Positions 34,561 through 46,292 of a stretch of DNA of 46,292 nucleotides are shown piece by piece. Below the pieces are notes generated by a model. It was not told where the DNA came from, made no database searches, and saw only the letters and a list, made by a program, of their open reading frames with translations. The translations under genes and the position numbers were made by a program. Source of the stretch: Thamnidium elegans (taxonomy: Eukaryota > Mucoromycota > Mucoromycetes > Mucorales > Mucoraceae); the NCBI GenBank assembly GCA_025201345.1, contig JAIXMG010000049.1, positions 1 through 46,292 on the forward strand, in the 5' to 3' direction. Positions within the stretch are counted from its first letter, which is position 1. Every line of letters begins with the position of its first letter.

Positions 34561-35262
34561 TAGCTTAATTATATTGCTTTTTTTTTTTTTTTTTTGTGTT
34601 TGTGCATGAACTATATTCGATCTCAGACGGAAATGAAAACATGCAATTAATTTTGTAAAGAACACACCATTTTGCTGCTATTATAGATAAAAAGAAAGCT
34701 TTAATCCTTTTTATAGATTACAAAATAATTTTGTGTTAGAATGAAACTTATTCAAGACGATATAACTTCTTCCCTTCGTCTTTTTACTTTTATTTCAAAT
34801 ACTGGTAAATAAAACAAACTCATACCGAAAACTAACATAAGCGGTAATTGTGGCGATATAATACATACCTCTCTAAGATCACTCAAGAAATATAAAAAGG
34901 GTTTGTAAAACAAGTACACGCACAGATATAATACTCTTTAAATAGATATATAAATAGTAGTATATGCACCTTTATTCCGAAGAAAATGGGACGTAAAAAG
35001 CATTATGGCTTGAGGGAGAAAAAGAAATAAATATTAGCATCATTTTATAAATGCTTTCGTTATATTCGATCTCAGATTTGTGGAATCGCCAACTGCATGA
35101 AAGCATAAAGAACATTTATATATTGCTATTCTGCTTAATGCTTTATATACGAATATAAAAGCTCTTGATTACAGCTTCTACACACATTTATAAGTTATAA
35201 TTCTTTTTTTGTTAAAGTGTAAAATATAATGGGTACATCCTGAACACAGTAGTAGGTTTTTT
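34561..35262. other. Intergenic DNA between DIRS and copy 4
   Basis: No gene. A short motif, atattcgatctcaga, occurs twice (about 34613 and 35060) and in a variant form at about 39268. From about 35115 the sequence matches the flank downstream of copies 1, 3 and 5, but here without any CACTA element beside it. Confidence 0.5.
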
Positions 35263-38200
35263 TTAAGATCGACATAATGACATAGGTCCCCTAAGTGCTG
35301 TTATATAGCTTGTTCCATTCTCACCATCTCCAACTGCTTTAACTTTAAGATAAAAGGACGAAGAATACTTGTGGTAAACTATAAAGATCATGTAAGGTAT
35401 ATCTTGACTTGTCTTGAAGGTTTTTATATAATCTAAATATAAATTCTCTCTGAATTCTTCAGTTGTATGCTCTAAGCTAATAGGTTCATTGAATCTTAAA
35501 CTAGCAACTGACTCAATTTTAAAGAAATCTATTAAGGTTTATGTAAGTTAAAAAAGCAATATTCTTTATATTATCACCTACGTAGAGAAAGTATATGATG
35601 TCTATAATCTTGATTCATACTCCAATAAAATACTTGATTTAATTGACTTTCATTTATTTTGTCTCCCTTCTTGAACAACAGATATGCTTTTTTGTCATCG
35701 ATTAAAATGGTGTTCGTATCCTCTCGTTTGATTTTAAGTACAATAGGAGCATCTTCCCGAGAGAACTTAAAACCGAAACCGAAGTTTTCACTATAAACCT
35801 GACGTAAAACACCCACTTGAAATCCTTTATATGAGCATGGTTCTTGCTTTAGAATAGGCTGCAACAGCTGATTTGGTAATTTTGGAATAGTGTAATGATC
35901 TACGTCAATTCTTTGCTCATATAAAAAATAGTCGGTTTCTTCATCTAGTATTTTCATAAGGATATGTTGGAACTGTGGATTATAATTGAAGCATATCAGG
36001 TGAAACACATATTGGATATGTCTATAGTTTCCAAAGAGTTGCTTATTTATCAAGGAATTAAATACAAGAGAGATGATATCTTGTAGAACTGGTCGGAAAG
36101 AAATCTCTGTAATATCATTTACCGTTAAACAAACTCTGCAATTACATGAATTGCTTAGATATACAATGGTTTTGTCTGCTTTTTGTGTGGTCAAATTCTT
36201 GTTAAGGATCTATACAAAATATAAATCAAAGCTTTAGATAAAAAGAATGATAACCATTGACACTATTTTAAATTACTTACCTCTTTAGATACGTACTCCT
36301 TAAGATCATTCGTAAATTTTGCTTGATTTTCTAAAGAGAATATATCTAGTAATTCGTTGTCGTTACATCCTTTATGTGTGTCACATAGTTGAATTAGACT
36401 GCTATCTTCTGTAATATTGCTCCACATGTTGAAGCACAATGCGTCATATATATTGGGAATAGGGATTATTTCTTCTTGGCTAATAATTGTTTCTTGATCT
36501 TTGTGATCTGAACCAGATTCGATTACTACTTGATTTAGCGTTAGCTGTACATAATCTTTATGCAGTTGAGCTACTACAAAGAAAGACCTGAGCGGAAATC
36601 GTAGTTTGAATGACTGTTGAATTACAGGTAAGAGCTCTTCTCCTTGTGTAGTAATTCTGAGTTTTTTATAGCTGTCATTTTCTTGTACCAGATTGCTTGC
36701 ATAAATTATATCTCTTAGATCATTCTCAGTGATAAGTAACTTCTGAAGTAGCGTCTTTTCAATAGTAACAGCATATCCAATTTTCATATAATCGTTATCT
36801 CTTGAAATTTTCAGCGTCTTTCTTGATACAATTACATTTATATAAATCATATAAATCAATACAAATGCTTTTATGTATACTTGCTGTTGTATCGATACCA
36901 TTCTATCTTTATTATAGCTATCTACTCTTAGTATATTTTCTATTTCAATCAGCATGTCCTTGTTTAATACAGCAGAAGAAATATTTGATTCATCTGTTAA
37001 GTATTCTTCAACAAACATGATAAATCTAAATAAGCCATTAATTTTTTAGCTAGCAGTAAATACATTATATATATATGAATAAACTTACGAATTTTTGACA
37101 TTTAATGTTGCTACTTCTGAAAAAGTAAAGAACAATCCCAGAGAGCGCAAACTAATGCTATATTAGTATAGATATCTACATAACGTTTTATTCATATCTT
37201 ACCCAATGTCAGGAACAAAGCAGTCGTGATCCCAGATTTCTTTTATTAAACCATTTTCATCTAAAAGTGAGAACGATAACATTGTAGACTCGAGCAGAAT
37301 ATCTAATTGTAAAAAGTATTACTACTGAAATAATAAAGCATATAATGATGATGTACCTATATTCATAATGGCATCTGGTTTTGAGTTTAGGAATATTGAA
37401 GACGGGATTGCCGAATGCTTTGTTGATAGTATACGTGGTTTACCGTATATGCTAGAATTCTGAATTGCGTCAATCGAGTATATAGAAGCTCCGCGAATGA
37501 TATTTATATTGTAAATATTTTTATACGAAAGGTTTTTAGATACGATATAGCTGGAGCTGACAAATGTTCGATTATACTCAAATAGAAATCTTGACCATTG
37601 TAATAGACCTTTGTCTGATTTGATTTTAGAAGTATATTTATCATTAAATTTCAAAATGGGGTACTTCTTTACAAGGTTGTTTGGAAGTAGTTGCTCCAAG
37701 TTATTAGGCAAATGTTTACTGATTTCAGCACATATATCAAAAGGTCGAATGGATTTTATACACTCTTCTTGGTGTTTATCTAACTCAGATATATTTTCGT
37801 CAGTAATGAAAGGTTGCATTAAATAAGAAGCTTCCTCTTCGTCTAGCTAATATAATAGTCCGTTAGATGATATTGTCTGATTAATCCCATGTTACATTAC
37901 TAACCATATCAGTAAAAGTATCATTACCCAATTCTTTCATAATATTTAGGATAGTGTCTTCTTGAGCATCGAAAGAGAATTTGATCTTTATAAACTCTCT
38001 AATACCATTTTTAACATCGTCGGAAGTAAGAGACATTGCATTCGAATTCATGATTTTCGGACGCGTTACGGAACCGGAAAAATCAAATAGAGGATTTCCA
38101 GTTGATATTAAGTCCAACTTGATCGATATTTGATTCTCCTCCACAGCAACAATTCTACCCAAAAACTTATTACGTGTCGTTTTAAAAAGATAACTAATTA

Positions 38201-38870
38201 AAAAGTAATAGGCAGATTCTATATCAGAGCAAAATAAAAGCCTGTCTGGGTGATTATCTTTTGATATTAAATTGGCTTGAACAAAAATAGGTCGAATCAG
38301 AACTTCTCTTATTTCTTCTTCCCACTCCGACGGTACAACTAATACGTAGTGGAGTGCACCACTATCTTTGATTTCTCCTTTCGAATCTTCAATTAGTTTT
38401 TCTACACATAAGCGAAAAAAATCTGATGCAGCTGTTAACGTGAATAGGTCATCTTGATCCCAGTTATCTTTGTCCTTCTCAAAAAGTTGGTATAATTTCT
38501 CCCTGGACACATCGATTTGTATTGTATCTTCTCCGTTATCTTCAACACTTTGGTCTCCCCAACTTAGAACATTCGATTTATGTTTATCATAAGTGATACA
38601 ACTATCATAACTACATTTTTACAAATTGTTCAGAGTCATCGTATATTTTTTTAGTGCTCTCTACTTACTTTATACTTGCGTCTTCGTAACGGAAACCCTC
38701 TGTTAAAGTGGAATAATAGTTTAAATAAGTCGTATTCACTCCAAGGTCTATATGACAATAAGGCTTTTCTTTTAAAAAAAAGCAAAAGATGGAATTATTT
38801 GGCAGTAAGAGGATCACTTACGAAAAACAACAAAGTGTGTATGTTGGTGAAGATCATATACCTCGTCCAT
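35263..38870 (-). CDS. HSPA12-type double Hsp70-like protein, copy 4 (eight exons)
   Basis: Exons on minus: 38822-38870, 38669-38768, 37896-38610, 37357-37846, 37203-37302, 36281-37025, 35582-36209, 35263-35528. Lengths are 49, 100, 715, 490, 100, 745, 628 and 266. The differences from copy 3 are -12 in exon 3 and +3 in exon 8, all whole codons, giving about 1030 residues. Motifs: IDLGVNTT in exon 2, YVLVVPSEW in exon 3, DILLEST in exon 5, VVAQLHKDYVQLTLNQ in exon 6, VFHLICFNYNPQFQ in exon 7. The tail in exon 8 is the most different of the copies (ends ITALRGPMSLCRS). The short deletion in exon 3 lies between the SDIES block and LGRIVAVEEN, a variable loop in all copies. No CACTA element is attached; the DIRS element lies downstream. 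Confidence 0.78.
37089..37116 (-). other. 28-nt cassette-like segment, copy 4
   Basis: Acceptor, 28-nt body and GTAAGT donor as in the other copies, inside the exon 5-6 intron (37026-37202). Confidence 0.4.
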
Positions 38871-38954
38871 ACTAATATTTTTGTTAAAGAAAAAGAAAAA
38901 GGAGTAAAACGAAGAAAAAGGGGTAAATATATACGTTATTTCGGGACCCCGCAA

Positions 38955-38967
38955 ACTCGTACCGAGT
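38955..38967. promoter_or_regulatory. Conserved palindrome upstream of copy 4
   Basis: ACTCGTACCGAGT. The arms are the same as in the other copies and one spacer base is changed, so the paired arms are kept. Confidence 0.35.
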
Positions 38968-39543
38968 ACGTTACACCAAACGTCGACAGAATATGAAACG
39001 CAAAGTCTATTTGTTTAGAACAGGCAACGTAAAGTTTAAACTTTGTTTGTTTTGGTCAAAAAGAAATAAACAAAAAGTACCGCTTGTTACATATAATAAA
39101 ATTAGTATTTTAGTTCATCCATACCGCACGTTATTATAACTATCTATACATATCATAAGTAAAAACAGTATGATATAAAAGTATTTTCATAACGTGATAA
39201 TTCTGAAATTGGAGGCCGAATAAACAAAAAACAAAAAAAATAGCCGTACCACCTTTTGGATGCATAAACTATATTTAATCTCAGACTTCTTTGGTTTATG
39301 TATATCACTACCGTACTTAATAGCATTATCTTTAATATCAAAGCTATAATTTCGTCTGTATTTTATTTTCTCTTGTTTTAAAAGCGAGGTAAAGTCATTG
39401 GTTCTGCAAGTGTAACCAAGTCTTTTCCTTTTCTCCACCAGCTAATTTGAAGATATTGAAATCGCAAAAGGCATATCTTGACCTGGTTTGATATCTTTTT
39501 TTCGCTAATAATTTCAAAACTTTTAAAAGTCAAATAGAAGAAA

Positions 39544-39546
<3 letters not shown>

Positions 39547-39584
<38 letters not shown>
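39547..39584. repeat. Long poly-T tract
   Basis: A run of nearly 40 T, the counterpart of 714-742. Confidence 0.85.
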
Positions 39585-39585
<1 letters not shown>

Positions 39586-39851
39586 TAAAAAGAAGTTAAG
39601 CTGTCACTTTAACGACCCAACTATCCCAGTATACATTATTTTCAATTTTCCTTATTTGACCATCCCACTTTTTTTTTCTCTGTTTCTAATAATAGTTATT
39701 ACCGGTCGATGTTGCTAAGGCTCAATAAAGATAAATGTTAAATAACCACACAGGGTAAAGATATGAGAAGCTCGTATATACGTGAATATATATAAAAGTA
39801 TTTATGTATCCGAATTTTGAATTTTTTTTTTTTTGCAACTTACAAGTTCAG

Positions 39852-40690
39852 TCATGAAGCATCGCCTCTAGCCCTAAACTCACTTCTTGTAAGAAAAGAG
39901 TAGGTTTTATCTCTAAAATCACTATTGAACTGACTGAGTATTGCTGCGGATTGGGGAAACGTTTGGTTGAATAATAGTATAACCAGACCGGATAAACCGA
40001 TGGCGTACGAAAACACAGGCTTGATTATAACAAATAAATGCAACATTTATACTTTTCTGAACCATTTTCCTCTTCATCATGACTTTTTGATTGGTACGAT
40101 ATAAAGGATAAAGGTAATAGACGCAAGTTTGGGTTGCTTTGTTCTCATTTGTAATGCATGTTGTATTGGATTTGCCGTGACTTCTTTGTTTCCAAGTTCC
40201 ACCATACCGACGATATCCTTTAATTGTTGAACCAGCACCAGTTCCCCTATCACCAATAAACATAACCATATGCTTCTTACCATATTTCATCTCCTTTCTT
40301 TCTTGGGTAAATAAATGGCTTCGAAATTTGTAGCCCAAAATTTCGACTTTTCTTTTCGCTGAAGCTCTTTTTCCGGGTCCATAAAACTCGCGAAGCTGTC
40401 CTCGGCTAACTATTCCCTCTCCGTATGCTCGCTCTGTTTATTGTATTGTGTCAGCTTTTGAGAAGCTATTTTCTGCGAGTTCCTTTCCATTTGTGTGACC
40501 AACTGCCTTACATCTGTCGTCCTCTTCTCTCTTTTCAGTTTTTTTCTTGGCCGCCAATGACCACCATCTAGATCGATATCATCTATATTCACAGTAAGAG
40601 GCTCAGACAAAGGGGTAAACGAAAGCTCTTTGACATCATCAATAGGTTCTTGGGTGTCGGCTAGAGGACTATACATGTTGTACAATCTTA
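39852..40690 (-). pseudogene. TnpB/Fanzor-like gene remnant, C-terminal half (unit 3)
   Basis: Two open blocks. 40685-40410 carries NIDDIDLDGGHWRPRKK. 40338-39922 carries GDRGTGAGSTIKGYRRYGG, TNENKATQTCVYYLYP and AFICYNQAC in one frame. As in unit 1, the RuvC-III-like end is removed by the 44-bp deletion, and the remaining tail is read out of frame (VRHRFIRSGYTI). The first cysteine pair is CVYY. There is no N-terminal half. Confidence 0.5.
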
Positions 40691-41005
40691 AGCGATAGTT
40701 AAACCTTTCAAGATTTAAAGAACGACTTCTGTTTATTTTTACTATTCCATTATCGCATTACGGGGAAAGCGGATGTTAAATTATGTTGATTCATGTTGAA
40801 TTACATGTCTTTTTTTGCCATAACATTAAAACGATGTCTTAATATGACTTAATATGACACCATCAAACACCATATTGTTTTAATGTTCCATAAGTTTTAA
40901 CATAAATTCGGCATTTTTAAACATGATTTGACATAAAACCACGATTAGTGTGGAATTATGTTAAAAAAGTCAAAGTATATTTTTATTGCATGGAGTAGCG
41001 GCATA

Positions 41006-43877
41006 TTACTTTTTAAAGCAAATATACAACTTATCTTCTGAAATTAACGATGGTATCTTGATCGCATAACCCATTACTCTCTTCAAATATATTAGCTCCC
41101 ATATCTCCACTGCTGCCGTAACTGAGAGCTTTATAAACAATCTTTTCTTTGGTCTAGTTCTAGTGAACACCCATCTTTTACTAATGCTAGGTTCGTATTT
41201 TTATAATCAAACATGGCTTGGATATTTACAAGGCTGTATTTTACGGATCCACTTTCGCTATTTCGTTGGACTACGACATCATTCCATCCTTTCTCTTTTT
41301 CTTGAGGATCTGATTATTGCGGCTTAATATATACTCTTCTCTGATGAACATAGTTTCTTCGCAGTCAAACATTAAGCGATTACTGCTGCAGAAATCTCTT
41401 AACATTACATTGAAAGGCAATCCATCAGGATCAAGCATATCATTTAACAAATCGCTAGTAATTTTGAAATGCTCTTTGAAGTCATCTTCGTTGCTTTCTT
41501 TATAGGTACCATTTCTGCTGAGACTGTACAGAATTACCTCGAAGAAAGTTTATTGCGTTTTCAACCTGGTTTTAGAACGTGATTTGATTTTTTCTTTACA
41601 CAAGCCTATTTTCTTTCCAAGAAACGAGCACTATATGCCTTTAGAGGTCCAAGTTGCTGTATAAAATAACTTATATGAAACATGTAGTGTTGATTAATTG
41701 TAAATTTATTGGTACCTACGAAGTTGCGTAAGAATGCATGCCATATATTTGTATGATGATCAATAGCAGCGATATCTTCTGAGCTTATAAAGCTTCTCAG
41801 ATATTTGGCAAACCAACTATAATGACGTGAGTGCTTCTGATGTTTGATCGAAACAAGAAACTAAGTCGTCAATATCATCATCATATCATCAGTCATTGGT
41901 TCAACAGCTCGTTCTTTGCCCTTTCTGCTTCTCTTCTTCGATCGCTTTTCATTCTCTTTAGCTCTTTTAGCTTTCAGATCTTCAACTTGTAATTCTAGAG
42001 CTTCTACTAATAGTGTTGGAACACATATATTAAAAAATCAATGTAGTCAATTGCCCTACCATATCCGCGGAAGTTGCCATATTAATGAACTTTCCATCAT
42101 GAGCGTATTTGTTCCCCAAGGATTGAGCTTCTAAAAGCTTTCTGCCAAGCTTTTCTCGATAGTAGTTTCTTAAAAATAAGGGTTTTTTATCCCGCTTTTT
42201 TTTTTGGCTGTTATCTGTTACAACTGACCATATCTGCTTGGCTATATTTTGACCCCAGAGGTGCAATTCATCGAGCCCGAAAAAGCATACACCTGTAAAG
42301 CTATCTAATAAACCGAAAGGTGTTGGTTTTTTTATACCATGAGCAGCATCACCAGTAACAAAGTCTTCTTTATTTCTCATTCAACAGTCAAGTAAAGCCT
42401 TGTTGCTAAAGTATATTCCACTTTTCTGTTCTCTTTTACATTGCAACAATATGCAGACTCGGCAGCCGTAATAAGATGTATGTCCAGAGTGCATACATAA
42501 TTCGGCAATACCAATTATGTCAGCTATCACTACGGCAAGACGAGCTTTGTATAACGAACTTTATTATCGGAAACACTGTTATTCCCGTGCTTTCTAATAC
42601 CAGAAGATCTTGGAGAGTAGGATACAAAAAGCTAAATATATTCTTCGGTTGTTGGGTCCAGGAATGATAGCGATAATAAGAATGTTTTCTTGCTTGACTC
42701 TATCTTCAGGCGGAAGGTCCAAAATGGTACCCATTATGATATCATTGAGACACCTCCTCTCTTAAAGGGATTGGATCCATCTATATGAAGAAGCAAGAGT
42801 AAGCTCCGTGTTTTCTTTAGGCCCGCAATGAGCTTGTCCATCGAATACATCCTTGTATAAATGCTCTGGAGCCTGTAAATGTGAATCCGCGACTAACTTT
42901 TCAGTTGCTGATTTTAGTTACATTAGAGTCGTACGACAAAAACTCGCCAATTGCCTACGAAGTGGAAGCTGATAGTTCTTTTGTACCGCTTGATTATAGC
43001 CATCAAATAATGTGTCGCTCTTGTAGCGCGGTTCTTTACAGTAAGGACAAACAAGGCTTTTGTCGCTAGATAGTATAACTTACATCCCTTACGTACATAT
43101 CATAGGAAGCAGTATTGTCTTTATGTAAGCAATCATTATAATTTTGTTACACTTATAAGGGGATAACAGCTGGTCAACTATTATGTAAAAACCACAGAAT
43201 TATGTAAATACCACATTTATAATCTAAAAATCATTACCAGTCATAACATTACCTTCTTCTCCTACATTTTCTTTTAGAAACTTGTTGAACCAAGAAAAAG
43301 TCATTTCTGTAAGCTTTTTGGACGCATTGCTAGTTTGAAGAAGGTTTTTAAGTTCAATACTTGAGCGTGCTGTTTTATCCAAAGATTCTAGCAATTCATC
43401 AGCGCGAGATTCAACGCTAAGCGGATTTTCAATCATGATTTTGAATTTTTTAAGATCGCTTAGTAATAACAAAAGCTCATCTCTTTCTTCTACTTGAACA
43501 TCATTGTCTACTATCTCATCAGCTTTGATATCACTTGTGTTTGCAATGGGATTCAACCGGCCATTTAATCCAAAAGTCGAAATTCTTTTTGACATTTCTT
43601 CCAAACTGTCATCTAAATAATTTTCTTCGTAGACATCGCCAAGATAATCCTCTCGATGCCCAACCTGATCAATGGCTTGTCCTCTTTGTGGCTCAAACTG
43701 CTGGATACTTGATTCAAAGGCTATTCTAATACATTTACTGGAAGTTAATTCCCTTTTGCGATCTAGCTCAATCTCTACTAATCGTGCTAACATTTCTTGA
43801 TGTTTATGCATCTTTGCATTCTTCTTTTCGTTTCTCTTCGTGATGTTAATGTTGCATACTGAACAAGGATTGGTCAT
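41006..43877 (-). pseudogene. Tnp2-type transposase, frameshifted, unit 3
   Basis: The N-terminal exon is the best preserved of the three. From the ATG at 43875-43877 (MTNPCSVCNINITKRNEKKN, with a C-x2-C not seen in unit 1) it is open to about 43224. The acidic coiled segment and SSIELKNLLQTSNASKK are present. The rest has many one-base deletions relative to unit 1 (for example near 42430-42470, 42960 and 43060) and a TAG where unit 1 has TCG (near 41818). GLDELHLWGQNIA is readable at about 42265-42230 (block 42380-42030). It is inactive as it stands. Confidence 0.65.
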
Positions 43878-44045
43878 AATGATAAGTCTGATAACAACGA
43901 AGCAAATCAAATGGAAAGAAAGAGAAGCTGACTGCTATAATACTATATAAAAAGGATTTGGCAACAAATAACGGAAACTATTTTTTTTTTTTATTCTTTA
44001 AAATTCATTTTCTTCTCTATTTTTTTTTTTATTATTTCAGATAAC

Positions 44046-44668
44046 ATGGCTCCTCCTATAAAGAGAAAGGATATCTATCTCGATAATGATGAACCTGAAT
44101 GGTTTAAAAAGTTTAAGAATGAGGTTACAAAACAAAATGAAATGGTTTTAAACGAACCTACGCTGTAAAAAAAAGAGAAAGACAAAGAAAGGCATAACAG
44201 TATTATGAAAGGTTTAGATGATGTCTGTGGTATGATACAAAGCTTGGGTAGCACGAATATAGCACAAATGAGAGGTAATAACAGTATCGACATGATACCT
44301 CAGCCGAAAGCTACGTCTGAAAAAGACAAAAAAAAATTGCTGTTGAGAATTACCTGAGGAATAATCTTCCAGAAGTAACAGAAGAAAGATTGGAAGAGCT
44401 TCTCAGCTTAAAGAAAACTTCATTGACTACCTGTCAAAGTTTTGCTTTGACAAGTGATGAATCAGGTAAGTCCAACGGAGAAAAAGAATGGAAGGATTTA
44501 AATGGAGACATACAAATGAATATGTTGAAGGCTACACTTGACAAAACGGTAAAAGATTCTGAAGAACTAGACGCTGTTTATCTTTGTCGTGGTCTTTGGG
44601 CTGTAGAATTCATTCTACAACCAAAGTGGTCAAACATGTCGCGAAATCGAAGAAACAAAAAAATGTAA
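44046..44668 (+). pseudogene. CACTA accessory protein gene, frameshifted, unit 3
   Basis: Starts MAPPIKRKDIYLDNDEPEW at 44046. An extra C in the codon series near 44157, together with the A-run that follows, breaks the frame; a second break is at the A-run near 44332. The C-terminal block (44390-44668) is open and ends SRNRRNKKM. One TTG-TTA pair is missing relative to units 1 and 2 (SLKKTS instead of SLLKKTS). Confidence 0.5.
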
Positions 44669-45182
44669 GTAGGCTCATATAAATATTACTATATTAAGCG
44701 ACGACTGACAGTTTTCTTATCAGAATGCGTGAAAGCGGTAAAAGTACATAGACATGTGTACTTTTTTTTTCTTTCTCTTTGCTTATTATTAATAAAAATT
44801 TCATTATATAATTTTTTCAACATCAATCTTATGTCGACATTTTAATGTCATTTCGTGTTATTTTATGTTATTCTATGTTATTTTAATCCAACATTTTTCA
44901 ACATCTATTTCATGTCGAAATATGGCAACACGAAATCGCAATTTTTAACATGGAAAATATGTTTTTTCATGTCGACATTTTTTGACATAAATTAACATCC
45001 CGATTTCCCGTAGTGCGCGCATGAAACAACGTTTTTATACTGTTACTCTATATAATGCTTTATATACGAATATAAAAGTTCTTAATTATGGCTTCTATAC
45101 GCATTTATAAGCTGTAATTTCTTTTTATTAAAGTGTAAAATATCGTGGGTACACCATGAACACAATGGTAATATTATTATTT

Positions 45183-46292
45183 TTAAAATCGACTTAATGT
45201 CATGGGTTCAGCAAGTATTGTTATAAACTGTATTTTAGTCTCGTCTCCAACTGCTTTAATTTCAAAATAAAGGGACGAAGAATAACCGTGGTAAACTATA
45301 GAGATCATATAAGGTATATCTTGACTGTTCTTCAGCTTATTTATACCATCTAAATATAATTTCTCCCCGAAATCCTCAGTTGTATGCTCTAAACCAATAA
45401 GTCCATCGGACCTTAAACTAGCAACTGGCTTAAGTTTAAAGAAACCTATTGAAGTTTATGTAAGTTAAAAAAGCAGTTCTCTTTATATTATTACTTACGT
45501 AGACAATACAAACTGCTGGCATATTTTTGATCCGTATTCAAATAAAATACTCGATTTAATTGACTTTCATTCATTTTGTCTCCCTTCTTGAACAACGGAA
45601 ATACTTTTCTGTTACTGATTGAAATGGTATTCATATCCTCTCGGTTGCTTTTAAGTACAATATGAGGTCTAAATTGAGGAGCATTAAAACCGAAACCGAA
45701 ATTTTCACTATAAACTTGACGTAAAACACCCACTTGGAATCCTTTATAGGAGCATGGTTCTTGCTTTAGAATAGGCTGAATCAGTCGATTTGATAACTTT
45801 GGTATAGTATAGTGATCTATGTCAATTCTTTGCTCATACAAAAAATAGTCGGTTTCGTCATCTAGTATTTTCATAAGAATATGTTGGAACTGTGGATTAT
45901 AATTGAAGGATATGAGGTGGAACACATATTGAATATTTCTATAGTTTCCAAAGAGTTGCTTATTTATCAAGGAGGTAAATACAAGAGAGATGATATCTTG
46001 TAGAACTGGCCGGAAAGAAATCTCTGTAATATCATTTACCGTTAAACAAACTCTACAGTTACATAATTTGCTTAGATATACAGTGGTTTTGTCTGCTTTT
46101 TGCGTGGTCAAATTCTTGCTAAGAATCTATAAAAAGTATAAATTAAAATTTTATATAAAGAGAATGATAATCACTAACAGTATTTTAGATTACTTACATC
46201 TTTAGATATGTACTCCTTAAGATTATTCGTAAATTCTGCTTGATTTTCTAAAGAGAATATATCTAGTAATTCGTTGTCGTTATATCCTTTAT
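45183..46292 (-). CDS. HSPA12-type double Hsp70-like protein, copy 5 (partial, C-terminal)
   Basis: Only the last exons are inside the window: 45183-45445 (exon 8), 45499-46126 (exon 7, 628 nt as in all copies) and the 3' part of exon 6 from 46198 to the edge. They are open and in the same phases as the other copies. Exon 7 contains CNCRVCLTV, VFHLISFNYNPQFQ (serine where the others have cysteine) and YKGFQVGVLRQVY. The rest of the gene must lie to the right of the window. Confidence 0.75.

Larger units (their letters stand above)
40756..45015. mobile_element. CACTA (EnSpm-like) DNA transposon, unit 3
   Basis: The left end is CATTACGGGGAAAGCGG and the right end on minus is CACTACGGGAAATCGGGATG. 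Length is 4260 bp, the same as unit 1 within a base. It contains both genes but has more single-base losses than unit 1 spread over the transposase gene. A CG flanks both sides as in unit 1. Confidence 0.8.
39345..46292. repeat. Array unit 3 of the segmental duplication
   Basis: Closely matches unit 1 from about 485 onward: T-run flank (39547-39584 here), TnpB-like remnant, full-length CACTA element, then gene copy 5, cut off by the window edge. Units 1 and 3 share the 44-bp deletion in the TnpB-like remnant, so they are closer to each other than to unit 2. Confidence 0.75.

Overview
The window is AT-rich eukaryotic DNA with short GT-AG introns, long homopolymer tracts and many decayed mobile elements. 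Most likely it comes from an early-diverging fungus (Mucoromycota, probably Mucorales). That assignment is an inference from three things: a TnpB/Fanzor-like zinc-ribbon fragment, a DIRS element and a tandem family of Hsp70-like genes. I saw no rRNA, tRNA, CRISPR array or bacterial operon. All comparisons with known families are from memory, without alignments.

The backbone is a same-strand (minus) tandem array of five copies of one gene: copy 1 (6331-9953), copy 2 (17261-20870, broken), copy 3 (25621-29232), copy 4 (35263-38870) and copy 5 (from 45183, running off the right edge). I resolved an eight-exon structure. In copies 1, 3 and 4 every splice phase closes, giving proteins of about 1034, 1033 and 1030 residues. 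The protein reads as two successive divergent HSPA12-type Hsp70 ATPase-like domains. The first keeps an IDLG phosphate-1-like start. The second has lost the glycines at the places expected for phosphate-1, phosphate-2 and the adenosine loop, so it is probably a pseudo-ATPase. Copies 1, 3 and 4 differ in exon length only by whole codons, whereas copy 2 has frameshifts.

Three array units (about 485-10240, 21910-29460 and 39345 to the right edge) also carry a remnant of a TnpB/Fanzor-like gene and, beside it, a CACTA (EnSpm-like) DNA transposon with CACTA-type terminal inverted repeats. These transposons are at 1905-6165, 22747-25456 and 40756-45015. Each holds a decayed Tnp2-type transposase gene (minus) and a divergent accessory gene (plus). 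The middle one has an internal deletion of about 1.54 kb. The insertion is at the equivalent place in all three units, so it predates the duplications.

Between copies 3 and 4 sits a nearly complete but inactivated DIRS-type retrotransposon (29739-34560). It has inverted terminal repeats, an internal complementary region, and gag-like, RT-RNase H and tyrosine recombinase genes. From 10240 to 17230 I find only a zinc-knuckle gene remnant and several families of degenerate non-coding repeats.
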